From Larix sibirica (taxonomy: Eukaryota > Streptophyta > Pinopsida > Pinales > Pinaceae): a stretch of 25,852 nucleotides of DNA. A program made the position numbers and the translations under genes. Shown one piece after another: positions 10,595-19,034 of this stretch. The notes under the pieces were generated by a model. It made no database searches and was not told the DNA's origin. It worked only from the letters and a program-made list of their open reading frames with translations. The stretch lies in the NCBI GenBank assembly GCA_004151065.3, contig NWUY0304139064.1, positions 1 to 25,852 of the forward strand, written 5' to 3'. Positions within the stretch are counted from its first letter, which is position 1. Every line of letters starts with the position of its first letter.

Positions 10595-11149
10595 GTGAAG
10601 TATCTATTTAGAACTTGGCCATTGACGGGGAGGTTCTAAATATCCTCCTCCTCCAGTGTTTTAAACTGTAAGTACCAAGGCCAACCTTATAAGCAATCTG
10701 ATACGGTCCAAGCCGCGATTGTTTCAACTTGGTATGACTTGGCTTGTCCTCATGGACCCTATCCCATTTGAGGACTAAGTCCCCCCCAACTTCGAATTCT
10801 TTTGTTCCAGCAAAATGTAAAACCACTTATTAATGAGCTTTTGGTGGGCTTTAAACTTCAGCTTGACTTTATATCTTATATCATCCAACTTTTCCAACTC
10901 TTTGATTCTTCTTTGTAACACATTGGAAGCTTGGTTTCTGGAAGCTTGAGCCAGCTGGAGGGGAGGAAAACATTAGGTGGGAGGATGGCTTCCCTGCCAT
11001 AGAAAAGGAAGAATGGTTAGTTTCCCACCGATGCCTTTGGAGTCACTCGATCAGCCCATAAAGCATCCGACAGGGCGTTGTGCCAATTTCGGTGGTGATC
11101 CGCCAGCCACCGTCTTATTCAGAATTATAATCAAGTTCTTATTTGTAGA
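10595..11149 (-). pseudogene. Ty3/gypsy integrase C-terminal region remnant
   Basis: Past the core, short in-family phrases follow in changing frames, including one around 'WHNALSDALWADR'-like codons near 11060 and 'RIKELEKLDDIRYKVKLK' near 10900. After a frameshift near 10826 a 72-codon frame holds 'FEVGGDLVLKWDRVHEDK' and 'RLGPYQIAYKVGLGTYSL', the SH3-like GPY/F-type module found at the end of many Ty3/gypsy integrases. A run of seven G residues inside 'GGDL' has one more glycine than usual. A frameshift near 10650 puts the final residues, ending around 10595, in another frame. No chromodomain is visible after it. Confidence 0.88.
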
Positions 11150-11512
11150 TTATGCCGGCCCGGTTTCCCTGCGGATAATAATTAGCTGCATACTTGAAAT
11201 AATACATGGATGCCCTTATATAATGCAAATTTAGTTATCTCAGCAGATGAAAAGTATGAAGCATTATAAAAAACACAAGAGCTAGGGGAGTGCCAAACCT
11301 TGTTATGATATTATGTTCTAGGAACTAAATTACCCAATTACCATTAATTTGCTTTAAAGCTTTGGCTTCAGACCACCTGGTTAAGTAATCCGTGGTAGTC
11401 AGGATGTACTTATGTTGCATAGATTAATTTGGGTTTATCTCCCCGATTACATCCAATCCCCATTGTGAAATGGGTGTATCAACTATAACCGGCTGCAACG
11501 GGTAGATTCCCT
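11150..11512 (-). pseudogene. Ty3/gypsy integrase catalytic core remnant
   Basis: The core begins with 'YPLQPVIVDTP' and 'QWGLDVIGEI', which keeps the first catalytic Asp, then has an in-frame TAA, then 'HKYILTTTDYLTRW'. After a further stop comes 'ITRFGTP', and in a shifted frame 'NASYFSSAEITKFAL', where the residue expected to be the second catalytic Asp reads Tyr. 'AANYYPQGN' follows. In the frame that continues the protein, the codon expected for the catalytic Glu is TAA (11150-11152). Two of the three D-D-E residues are therefore gone. The alignment to the family consensus is from memory of its motifs, not from a search. Confidence 0.9.
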
Positions 11513-11520
11513 ACCTCCGG

Positions 11521-11775
11521 TCAGCTGGCAAATTGGGCATTTACGTGTGCGTGGGCATCCTTAAATAGCGTTGGCCAGTAGTAACCAGCTCTTAATATTT
11601 TGTGCGCCGTGGTTTCTCCACCATAATGTCCACCTACCTGCAGGACCATCATGCAAAGCAGTGAGGACCTTCTCTGCATCCTCCTTTTCAAGACATCTGA
11701 GCAAAACATTATCAAATTTTATTGAAAAGGATATCACCAATCAGTTGATAGCGAGCAGCTTTCAACCGAAGTGCC
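11521..11775 (-). pseudogene. Ty3/gypsy integrase zinc-binding (H2C2) domain remnant
   Basis: The pieces in order are 'LKAARYQLIGDILF' (from about 11775), 'LLRCLEKEDAEKVLTALHDG' (about 11710-11650), and 'GGHYGG' with 'KILRAGYYWPTLFKDA' (about 11640-11550). The two His residues in 'ALHDG' and 'GGHYGG' fit the HH half of the zinc site. The CxxC half is out of frame in the main frame, but the neighbouring frame reads 'KCPIC' at about 11530-11544, so a small deletion separates the two halves. At least two frameshifts and one stop occur in this domain. In the family it binds zinc and helps multimerise integrase. Confidence 0.92.
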
Positions 11776-11888
11776 CGCCTCTATTGTGGACCGATATGAG
11801 CTGGGCTAGACCCATGGGGTTATACAGTCTTTAAAGTAAATATACCATGAGTTAGTAGCAGCAGGAATAAATAAAACTTCCCTATGTC

Positions 11889-12058
11889 TTATGTCGGCCT
11901 CGTTCTCCCATCCTGCTTCGTTGTCTTCATGACTCGAGGGTAAAGAGTCATCCCTTCCGCGACCAACTTGCAAAGTGCTTGTCCTCGTACAATCTTTGAA
12001 GGTATAATCTTCACATCATACTCTTGTAATGCAGTGACCCAATTTCCTCGACGGTCTC
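11889..12058 (-). pseudogene. Ty3/gypsy RNase H tail and linker remnant
   Basis: An open minus-strand stretch of about 55 codons ends with TAA at 11889. It contains 'LQEYDVKIIPSKIVRGQ' followed by 'ALCKLVAEG', which is the typical end of plant Ty3/gypsy RNase H, where the phrase 'LQEYD/LQEFD' precedes the linker to integrase. Upstream of it, toward 12180, the frame is lost and I cannot confirm more RNase H. In a live element this part degrades the RNA strand of the RNA-DNA hybrid during reverse transcription. Confidence 0.85.
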
Positions 12059-12322
12059 CAACTTCTTTCTGACTAAACCAATAAAGATATCACCGCCGGG
12101 TGGGGTACAATGGGTTGTGTTACTTTTAAACAAGTAAGGCTGGAAATGTTTTATTGGCTTCAAAGACACAAAAGCTTTTTTTTTCAATGGCTTTCCCCTA
12201 GGCTACTTTGATGACTCAATGGGAAGAATCCAATGGGTCCTACAGAGGGGGACCCTACATATGTGAAAACTCCTTCAGAGGCACAGAGAGTAGAGTAGTA
12301 CTCACAGAAGACACGTAGATAA

Positions 12323-12450
12323 TATTACACGATGACAATGTTGATTACACAATACGATGAGGTTAGATTAGGTTACAATATGAAGTTACCAATGATAGGT
12401 TACACGATGCATTAGAACACGATGCAGGTTAGGTTACATAATGCATGTCC
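12323..12450 (+). repeat. Degenerate 'ggttacacgatg' array, first island
   Basis: Variants recur about every 12-20 bp: 'attacacgatgac', 'attacacaatacgatgagg', 'aggttacaatatgaagttac', 'aggttacacgatgc', 'aacacgatgc' and 'aggttaggttacataatgc'. The phrase 'aggtta' appears with 'cgatg' in changing order. The same motif makes a second island at 12805-12900. No coding frame is preserved. Confidence 0.8.
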
Positions 12451-12804
12451 AGTTCGATGTTGATGTTGGTTGGCGTTGGCGAGTTAATCGCAATGGCGTT
12501 GGCAATAGCAATCGATGGGGACGAATACACAGGGAGGGTACTAGTAAATGGGCTACATAGAGCTCAATGATGATGCTACTCAATGATTATAATGCCAGGA
12601 ATTTATGCTGCTAATGTCTACTCGATCAGTACCACCACCCAAGAGTATAATATTCGCCAGTAATTTTTTAGACAATATCGAGTCCAGTTGGCAGTATGAG
12701 CTAGAAGGTATAGAAAGAGTTTTATGAATGATGCCGCTTGCCGATTTCCGCGGTCATAGGGTCCCACATAGAAGGGGACTTATGATCCACAGGGGGCACT
12801 CTAT

Positions 12805-12900
12805 GTGACTACACGTAGAGGTACACGATAAGCGACGAGGTTTGCTACACGACGACGCATGAGCTTCGATGAGGTTACACGTTGGAGGTTACACAATATT
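12805..12900 (+). repeat. Degenerate 'ggttacacgatg' array, second island
   Basis: It holds 'gactacacgtagagg', 'tacacgataagcgacgagg', 'gctacacgacgacgcatg', 'cttcgatgaggttacacg' and 'tggaggttacacaata'. It is the same motif family as 12323-12450, separated from it by about 350 bp of unrelated sequence. Confidence 0.8.
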
Positions 12901-13096
12901 AGCTACTCTGCATAGAGCACTTATTGCCAGGAGGTCATATTTTACGGTAAGGAAGGAGGTCGAGAAGAGAGCCAGTATTCTTGCTAGAAGCTCTAGTCAG
13001 AACTAGCCACTATACTCAGTGCTGTCACAGTCATTTACAGAAGGTAGGTCTAGCTCATAGCTCCTAAGCAATAGTCTCTTAGCCAGATAGCAATAG

Positions 13097-13330
13097 GCCA
13101 GTCATAGCCAAAAGGTCATTACCACTGCCTGTTCTCTTTGCTGATAGCCAGGAGTCACTCCAGGAGTCAATGCACATGCTGGTACTTTTTCCTGGAGAGG
13201 AGTGTCAATCCCAAGAGTTAATGCACTTGATGCCAGTACTCCTCGGGGAGTTAATGCCTGGAATCTTTCTTGGTAGTTGATGCCAATATGCAATGAGTCA
13301 GTCGGTCGATCCAGGTGTCGGTGCTGCTAC
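13097..13330 (-). repeat. Degenerate array (ccagtactcc / gggagtcaatgc), first island
   Basis: Plus-strand variants are 'gccaggagtcactccagg', 'agtcaatgcacatgctgg', 'gagtgtcaatcccaagagtt', 'aatgcacttgatgccag', 'tactcctcggggag' and 'ttaatgcctggaatc', followed by 'aatgagtca' and 'ggtcgatccaggtgtcg'. At the left end, 'ccagtcatagcca' (13098-13110) is the reverse complement of the 'ggctatgactgg' motif arrayed at 23211-23385, so the two arrays share ancestry. The right half matches 15380-15525 block by block. Confidence 0.75.
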
Positions 13331-13899
13331 TCGATGCCAGGTTTACATTTCTTCCTGTATCTTTTGGAACTTCTCAGAAGAAGGATGTTTTATTGTCTAT
13401 TCTACTTTGCATAATCTCATATATAAGGCAAGTTACCGCACCTATACACATCTTAATGGGCCTTATTCCAGTGGATCTGCTTATAGCTACCATAGCGACA
13501 CCGTTTGGGGCAGGCACAAAGTATTGTTGGATCAAATTAGAAAAATATATCATTTGCTATTTCCATTTATATCAATCTTTTTTTTTGGATCCAAAGCTTA
13601 GTCATCGGGGCCACTCTAATATATATTTATTACTTAAAATACTCCTGTATAAAGTACCAGCATTTAGTACCGGCATAAAAACTATTGGATCGACGGATCG
13701 AGCAGCACATAGAGTAGCAGCATCAACTATGACTCCTGGATCAAGATCAACTAGCGGTAATCGGAACCTCCTGGTGCGGTCCCATGGACGGACAAATGAA
13801 AGTTTGAACATTGGTTACCGATCGATACAGAACACAAGGAAGGGTCTACAGCTAGCTACTCAAATGAGCCTACTCACCACAGGGGCTGGGGGTTATTAA
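13315..13899 (+). CDS. Hypothetical ORF, longest in the window, doubtful
   Basis: This is the longest open frame here: 194 codons from a GTG at 13315, or about 147 from the first ATG (codon 48). The GTG part begins inside the degenerate array ending at 13330. The first half has hydrophobic stretches at about residues 25-37, 44-64 and 78-91. The second half is polar and basic with many Ser, Thr and Arg. I recognise no domain and no conserved mitochondrial protein. There is no neighbouring gene. Plant mitochondria sometimes carry chimeric ORFs with a membrane segment, some of them linked to male sterility, but nothing here ties this frame to that class. A chance frame is the simplest explanation. 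Confidence 0.15.
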   Translation: MSVLLLDARFTFLPVSFGTSQKKDVLLSILLCIISYIRQVTAPIHILMGLIPVDLLIATIATPFGAGTKYCWIKLEKYIICYFHLYQSFFLDPKLSHRGHSNIYLLLKILLYKVPAFSTGIKTIGSTDRAAHRVAASTMTPGSRSTSGNRNLLVRSHGRTNESLNIGYRSIQNTRKGLQLATQMSLLTTGAGGY

Positions 13900-15379
13900 C
13901 AGACTATGTGCTTTAAACAATGGCTGCTGGTGCCTTCACACAAAGAGCGAGCTTGTTATATACGAGTTACCGGATGAGGATCATACGCCATACACAGAGA
14001 GACTCAGATAGGGGAGGTTGAGCCATCACTATAGACAGCAGGTAGGTTGACTGGGGTTGTGAAGATGACTAAGATAAGAACATAGCTTATTTGGAACATA
14101 TTGGATGGACATGGACAGGCGGGCTTTACATATGTTATTTATACTTAATACCTTATAGATACTGCTGCCTTCATTTACCCAACTTACGACGATGCCCTCA
14201 ACTTAGAGCGTTGCACGAGCGTTCAACAACTAACACTTCTGAATTAAATGTACTTGGCTTGATAATATAGGCCTAAGTTGAACAGCTAAACCTTCCCTCC
14301 CTGAAGACTCTTCCTTTGCGTATGATCCTCAAATGGTGGGGTGTATCTACGTATACAACAAGTTGTTGTATATTATGTATGTGTTATAGTATTGGCCGTT
14401 ATAGGTTAGGTTAGTAAACAAGTGTGGTGGATTTATTTGCTTGGCGGACTTGGTAGACGTGTACTGGGTGGAAAGGGCAGAGAAGGAACCCACCTACGCG
14501 ATGGCAAGCTCTTACCCTGTTGGAAACACAGCTCCTACAGAGCCCCATAAGCACCTGGCGGAGACAGTTAAACAGGCCTTCATTACAGCTCTACCCATGA
14601 ACGACAGCAGCAGGTGGTTGTCCTTGTTGATAGCCCGCCAGGAGTACCGGGAGTATTCACCTAAGGTCAGTGGCACTCATTCCGGTTCTCACGGTTATCA
14701 TTGCTAATAGCCGGGTTCATCATGGCCAGTCCCTTCCTTTGACAAGAGGTGGTGGTCACCATAAGGACGTGCTCGCCAATGAAGTGTCATTGCCGCCGAA
14801 AGAAGGGAAGGGGTTACCCAGATGCCCCGGAAACACAGATGAGGCACCCCTATAACACTAGGTTATATCTAAACTGGATCTATCATGATGCTTTACTTAC
14901 AATCATTTTGTAATGACAATCAGACCAACAGACACATGCATGGGGGAATTCACATTAGGGTGGTGGGTAGGTGGTTGTGCCCGTAAGCGAGCTTGATGGT
15001 TAGGCCTGCCCGGAGAGTTCTTGATTGATTTCACACATACCCGGATAAATTTATCTTAAAATATTTACCTACAGGGTTCTACGGACGGAACCATGAGGTT
15101 CCTACAGCACCTCACAAAGACATACCGCCAAGAAATTTCCAGTCATCACTGGGCTGGGAGGATCCAGGGCTTGGATACTCAGCGGGGATACTTGGCTACT
15201 CAAATGTGGCTTCGACCATGGCTGGCTGCTGCGCTATTCAACTTAGCTTTAGCTACAATTCATGCTACCTACTAGGTACCCGTAAGCTGGGCGGGTTATG
15301 CCCAGAAAGTAATTTCTTTACGGAAGGTATGGAACAAGCGAGTGAAGCACATGGGTTTGCCGAAAGACCATCATTGCCA
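13900..15379. other. No recognisable gene
   Basis: I see no gene or RNA. Short plus-strand frames at 14441-14707, 14670-14855 and 15093-15275 lack domains. The exact 16-mer 'gtatgatcctcaaatg' at 14320-14335 recurs at 23381-23396, and its left flank (from 14292) resembles 23118-23160. 'gctactcaaatg' occurs at both about 13855 and 15196, adding to the similarity between the sequence after 13330 and that around 15200-15530. Confidence 0.5.
14292..14340 (+). repeat. Dispersed repeat, paired with 23118-23160 and 23381-23396
   Basis: 'ccctgaagactcttccttt' then 'gcgtatgatcctcaaatgg' corresponds to 'cctgaggacctttccttt' then 'acgtatgatcat' at 23118-23160. The last 16 bp are also found exactly at 23381-23396. 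Function unknown. Confidence 0.65.
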
Positions 15380-15525
15380 AACGGTCAATGCCAGCCAATA
15401 GTCAATCCAGATGTTTATGCCGGTACTCCTTGGGAGTCACCAATGCTTGGAATATCCACTGGTAGTTTACACTGGTAGTCCGTCGATGTAATGAGTCATA
15501 GTTGGTCGATCCAGGTTTCGACGCT
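15380..15525 (+). repeat. Degenerate array (ccagtactcc / gggagtcaatgc), second island
   Basis: It contains 'tgccggtactccttgggagt', 'caccaatgcttggaata', 'actggtagtt', 'aatgagtcatagtt' and 'ggtcgatccaggtttcg'. The block order matches 13230-13330, where the corresponding parts read 'tgccagtactcctcggggag', 'ttaatgcctggaatc', 'ttggtagtt', 'aatgagtcag' and 'ggtcgatccaggtgtcg'. This is a direct duplication about 2.2 kb apart. Confidence 0.8.
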
Positions 15526-16300
15526 TTCTTGTTGGTATGGGAACCGGTTCCAAATCATAATTCTGGATTGTATGTAAATTAGGTACAGTATAAACGAGCC
15601 ACGGAGATACAACAATATAAAGGTGACGGCCATAGATAAACAACGTGGTATTAGGTTGGTTCTTTTGGAAGAGCCGGCAGCATTGCTACGACCTTTTAGA
15701 TGCTGTCTGGAAGGATGTATTTTTTCTTTTTTGCTATATTAACCATACCCTTTGATAAGGAGGTCTACCTCGCGGATAGTAGGAGTCAGCGGCTTCAGCG
15801 AGTCATTAACTTGTCCTAATAAACAACAAACACAGCTGTTAATTGTGTCAGTTCCTCTAACTTGAACAATGAACGATTATATAATATATATATATATATA
15901 GTTTTTTCGGTGGATGATTAAGCAAGCATAAAGGCGCTCGAGCTCAAAGCAAATGAATCCATACCGCCTAACATAGATAAACGTAATTCAATGCGATTTG
16001 AAACTAGATAAAACAAATGTGTTATCCAAAATTGATAAAAAGAATAGTTTCCAGGGGAGCTAAAATGGTCCCACCCTAATCAGTTCTTAAGTTTTCTATC
16101 TAATAAGCCTCCTCTAACTGCTCTGGCTAAGCTTCTATATCCTTCCCGCCTTATGACAAGAACCTAATACGTCCTGACTTTATTTCCTGGGGCATTATAA
16201 CCTTTATCTACCGAAGACCCAATCTGTCGAACGGTCTAACTGCCTTCCGATGGGACTATCCCGCTATTAGTGTGAAAGTGGTCAAATTTCATATTTCTTA
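15526..16300. other. No recognisable gene; contains a TA microsatellite and a short shared block
   Basis: I see no gene. The 14-mer 'taagcctcctctaa' at 16104-16117 recurs exactly at 20516-20529, with further loose similarity around it. An alternating TA tract is annotated separately. Confidence 0.5.
15878..15900. repeat. (TA)n microsatellite
   Basis: An almost perfect alternating TA run of about 23 bp with one AA interruption. It is the only clean microsatellite I noticed. Confidence 0.9.
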
Positions 16301-16495
16301 CGGTGCTCGTTCCTGCCTGATGGGTAGTAGCAGTAAGTGGGAGAAGGAGGAAGTAGCAGTAGGTATGGGGTAGCGGGGTTCGGGAGTCTGGAGTGGATAG
16401 CGGGTGCAGGTAGTGTTTATCGGGCGGATTGGTTCAATGCAGCAGCCTTATGATCCTTATTACCCTCCTTCTGATCTTTCCTGATGTTGCAGCTC
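16301..16495 (+). repeat. Dispersed repeat family B, copy 1
   Basis: It opens with 'cggtgctcgttcctgcctga' and 'tgggtagtagcag', continues through a G-rich middle ('gagaaggaggaagtagcag', 'ggggttcggga'), and closes with 'tgatccttattaccctcc' and 'ctgatctttcctgatg'. The middle is expanded by internal 'gtagcag' duplication compared with the copies at 17107 and 19035. Confidence 0.75.
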
Positions 16496-17106
16496 CAAGC
16501 ACAACTGCCAAAATGTAAATATATAAAGCCTAAAAGCTCCGCCCAGTCTATACTGTCCTTAAGTAGGAGTATGGGCTCTCAGCGGCTTCCTTCCAGGTCC
16601 TTCCTAGGGTTCCATGCTAAGCTTCTCGCACTAACAACTAATGGCGATCCGCTTTGTTCTATTCTCTATGATGAACCTTACACTCACTGTCTTTCCGATG
16701 CCTGCCTCAGCAGCTGTGGGCTCTGTTGTTTCCACTGATGGGTTCATGTAACTACTGTGCTGTGCTGTCCCAATAAGAAGTCATGGGGAAATAGGCTAAG
16801 CAGTAGCAATCCATTAATTTATTGATCCGTCTATCGATCCATCCATCCATACGAAAGGCAAGCGCTATAAATCCTTCAACGTCTCTATGATCTGGGGCTT
16901 CCATCACCACCATATCTATCTGTTCGAAGCTTCTGTCCTTTTCAAGTAGGATGATCGCAAGGGGTAACATTTAAGCACTTTACTTTACCCTGACCTTCCA
17001 CGAAAGAGCGCTATTGATGAACGCTCCTAAGCCTCACTCAATTAATTACTGGCCATTGAGTCCCTCCCAGCCTTGCTCTTTATTATTTCGTACCTTGTTC
17101 CTAGTT
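16496..17106. other. No recognisable gene
   Basis: A minus-strand frame with ATG at 16970 and stop at 16752 (72 codons) has a natural-looking, charged and hydrophobic composition, but no family is evident, and a TAA lies directly upstream of its ATG. A short tandem of 'ccat' (near 16836-16851) recalls the 'ggatggacagatgg' part of family A. Confidence 0.45.
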
Positions 17107-17232
17107 ACCGTTGCTCGTTCCTAATCTGTGGGCAGTAGCGGTTGCGGGGAGTAGCAGAAGGAAGGGGTTCGGTAGTGCTCAATCGGCTCCTTTGTTGTAC
17201 TCCTTCGCCTTAGATATTTGATCTTGATGCTG
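17107..17232 (+). repeat. Dispersed repeat family B, copy 2
   Basis: It opens with 'ccgttgctcgttcctaatct' and 'gtgggcagtagcgg', has 'gaaggaaggggttcggta' and 'gtgctcaatcggctcctttg', and then 'ttgtactccttcgcc'. The 3' half closely matches 19081-19163 (the 'gctcctttgttg.actcct' block). Confidence 0.78.
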
Positions 17233-17295
17233 TACCCTACTTCAAATTTATTACTTGAAGATCCTCAGTTATTTAGTGAGTGAATGTCATGCAGT

Positions 17296-17390
17296 AAGTT
17301 AACGGGGCTTCTTTGAACGGCGGTTTAAGTGAATGGTTTAAGTGAATGGCTTATGCAGTGTTTGGGTGAACGGCTTCTGTTAACGGCGAA
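17296..17390 (+). repeat. Short array of 'gtttaagtgaatgg' / 'gaacggcttctgttaacgg'
   Basis: 'ggtttaagtgaatggtttaa' is followed at once by another 'gtgaatgg', giving two almost exact 14-bp units, flanked by 'taacggggcttctttgaacg' on the left and 'gaacggcttctgttaacgg' on the right. Together this is about six variants of a 14-18 bp unit. Confidence 0.7.
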
Positions 17391-17445
17391 GTGTAAGGAG
17401 GAAGGAGTCCTTGTTGATGATTAGTTCTGGTTTTTTCCTCCAAAG

Positions 17446-17632
17446 TGGGCAGTCCGGCGGACAAACAGTCAACGTAGTGTTAAGATAAGGCGGGTCAACA
17501 GATGATGGATGGACAGATGGACAGCCAACAGAACGTATAGTGTAGTAAGGTGCACCCAGAGAGAAAAAGATTATATGCTTGTTTTTCAAGCTTCTGGGCC
17601 GGGATCAGTCAACAGAGGTGTTGTCTTCAAAG
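17446..17632 (+). repeat. Dispersed repeat family A, copy 4 (longest, internally duplicated)
   Basis: This copy contains the central unit twice: 'ggacaaacagtcaacgtagt' near 17459 and 'ggacagccaacagaacgta' near 17519, about 60 bp apart. Between them lies 'gcgggtcaacagatgatgg' with 'atggacagatgg'. The 3' part, 'gagagaaaaagattatatgc', 'cttctgggccgggatcagtc' and 'aacagagg', matches 4697-4770. It links the other three copies, because it holds blocks that each of them keeps only in part. Confidence 0.8.
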
Positions 17633-18633
17633 GTGGACCGAGAAAAAAAGGTTCATACTCGCTGGGTTCCTGCCTCCTTGGTTTGGTGCGTGCTTGAGCC
17701 CGCTTGCTTCCCCTTTTGGCGGTGTCTACAAAGGTGGGGGGGGGGAGTGCGCCGTTGAATTAAGCAGCAGCTCTGTTATGGCTCTTGCTCGGATTGCTTG
17801 CTGGGAACATGCTCTACTTAAATCCTACCATGGGAATATGCTCGGATTAACAAATATATCCCCCGGCAGTTTTGTTCGTTGATGGCCAGGGGTGGGACGT
17901 CCACCAGCCAGGGGTTGGTTGTCGGTTTGGGTCAAAGGAGGGTATTCAATTTGAGGGAAGAATCAAGGGAGAGTGGTAAGGCAGGGACTATATAGGTAGG
18001 GGAGGAACGTATAAGACTGGGTCCAAAGGCTGGCCAATCAACAATATGAAAAAGTTTTTATTCTCTGTTAAAAGCATCCCCGGTCACTTACTTGCTTCAG
18101 AGAGGACTATATATGAAATTGACCTTCTGTTTACACGTTTGCACTCTATACTATCATCCCAATATGCCGTCTTTCCGCTTTTACAATTACCGGCAAGGCG
18201 CGAAAACTTATAACCTTGTGGCCACGTGAGTACTATCTATCATCCTGATACGCTACCTTTCATTAATGACTTTCTCACGATTGATGGGCGCGGATAGAGA
18301 AATAAAATTATCTATATCGTTTATAGCTCTATTATCTCTGATAGATTCAATCTCGTGGGCTCATGAAATCATATTAGAGCGTAGCGTATTCCACTCAAGT
18401 AAGCTCTCTCTTCTCTCCGGAAAGTAAGATATATTTATATTCTTTCTAATTAAATAAAAGATTAATAGATATATCTCTTAAATATATGTATGGGTATATA
18501 GTGCTATGCTGGGACCAATTCTATATCGCTATGCTTGTTGGGCTATGTTGTCGAAACTAGCGTGGGAGTTTTCCTATATGAGCTACCGGGGGGAGTAAAA
18601 ATGAATTACCATTCGTAAATATGAACCAGGGAA
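17633..18633. other. No recognisable gene
   Basis: I see nothing but chance frames. A run of nine or so G residues lies near 17736-17745. An AT-rich patch covers about 18428-18490. No promoter or RNA gene can be assigned. Confidence 0.5.
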
Positions 18634-18655
18634 GTTGTCTATATAACTACCAGCT
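18634..18655 (+). repeat. Dispersed 22-bp repeat, paired with 8391-8412
   Basis: It agrees with 8391-8412 at 20 of 22 positions. See that entry for nearby blocks also shared between the two places. Confidence 0.55.
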
Positions 18656-18826
18656 CACTGTTTATTACGGGCTCTGTTGGTTGAGGCTATGTCGGGTGTG
18701 GTACCTTATCTCGGGTGCAGTAGTTATTTTCTGGCCAGGTGATGTGGTGTGTGTTTAAAGCCAGATATCTCTCGTGGGGGCCTTATCCTTCCTATTGAGC
18801 AGCGAAGGGGATGTGTGATTGGGTTA

Positions 18827-18883
18827 GTTGTAACTTGCTCTTTATTCTCCCGGACTACTAATAATAAGTTGTAACTCGCTCTT
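18827..18883 (+). repeat. Tandem pair of 'gttgtaactcgctctt'
   Basis: Two 16-bp copies (18827-18842 and 18868-18883) differ at one position and lie 41 bp apart. A weaker third relative, 'cttgtaacttgcccctt', occurs near 4313. Confidence 0.6.
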
Positions 18884-19034
18884 CATCTTATTTTGACCCA
18901 CCTATGTTTCTTAATATGAAACAAGTAGCCGGCTCTAAAACACTACCAGAGATTAGATGTAAAGTTGTATTGACAATCTAAACAAGGTCTTTATGACTCG
19001 GTCATCAGTTTCTGTTACTGGTGCTAATTTTTAA

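Larger units (their letters stand above)
10580..12060 (-). mobile_element. Ty3/gypsy LTR retrotransposon remnant (RNase H tail to integrase end)
   Basis: Read on the minus strand, the order is the end of the RNase H/connection region, the H2C2 zinc-binding domain, the integrase core and the integrase C-terminal domain, as in Ty3/gypsy pol (protease, reverse transcriptase, RNase H, integrase). Gag, protease and the reverse transcriptase core are missing, and I see no LTR, primer-binding site or polypurine tract. Several frameshifts and in-frame stops make it non-functional. Despite this the diagnostic motifs are easy to read, so the insertion is not extremely old, or it came into slowly mutating DNA. 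No duplicated target site can be assigned because both ends are truncated. A nuclear retroelement fragment moved into an organelle genome would look like this. Confidence 0.92.

Noticed and set aside
14440-14470. Sequence like the 5' part of a tRNA-Leu ('ggcggacttggtagacg')
   Set aside because: It resembles the D-arm region, but no acceptor-stem partner, anticodon arm or T-loop follows at the right distance, so at most it is a chance match or a tiny fragment.
17380-17589. 69-codon minus-strand ORF
   Set aside because: It lies across family A repeat copy 4, and the corresponding frame is not kept in the other copies.
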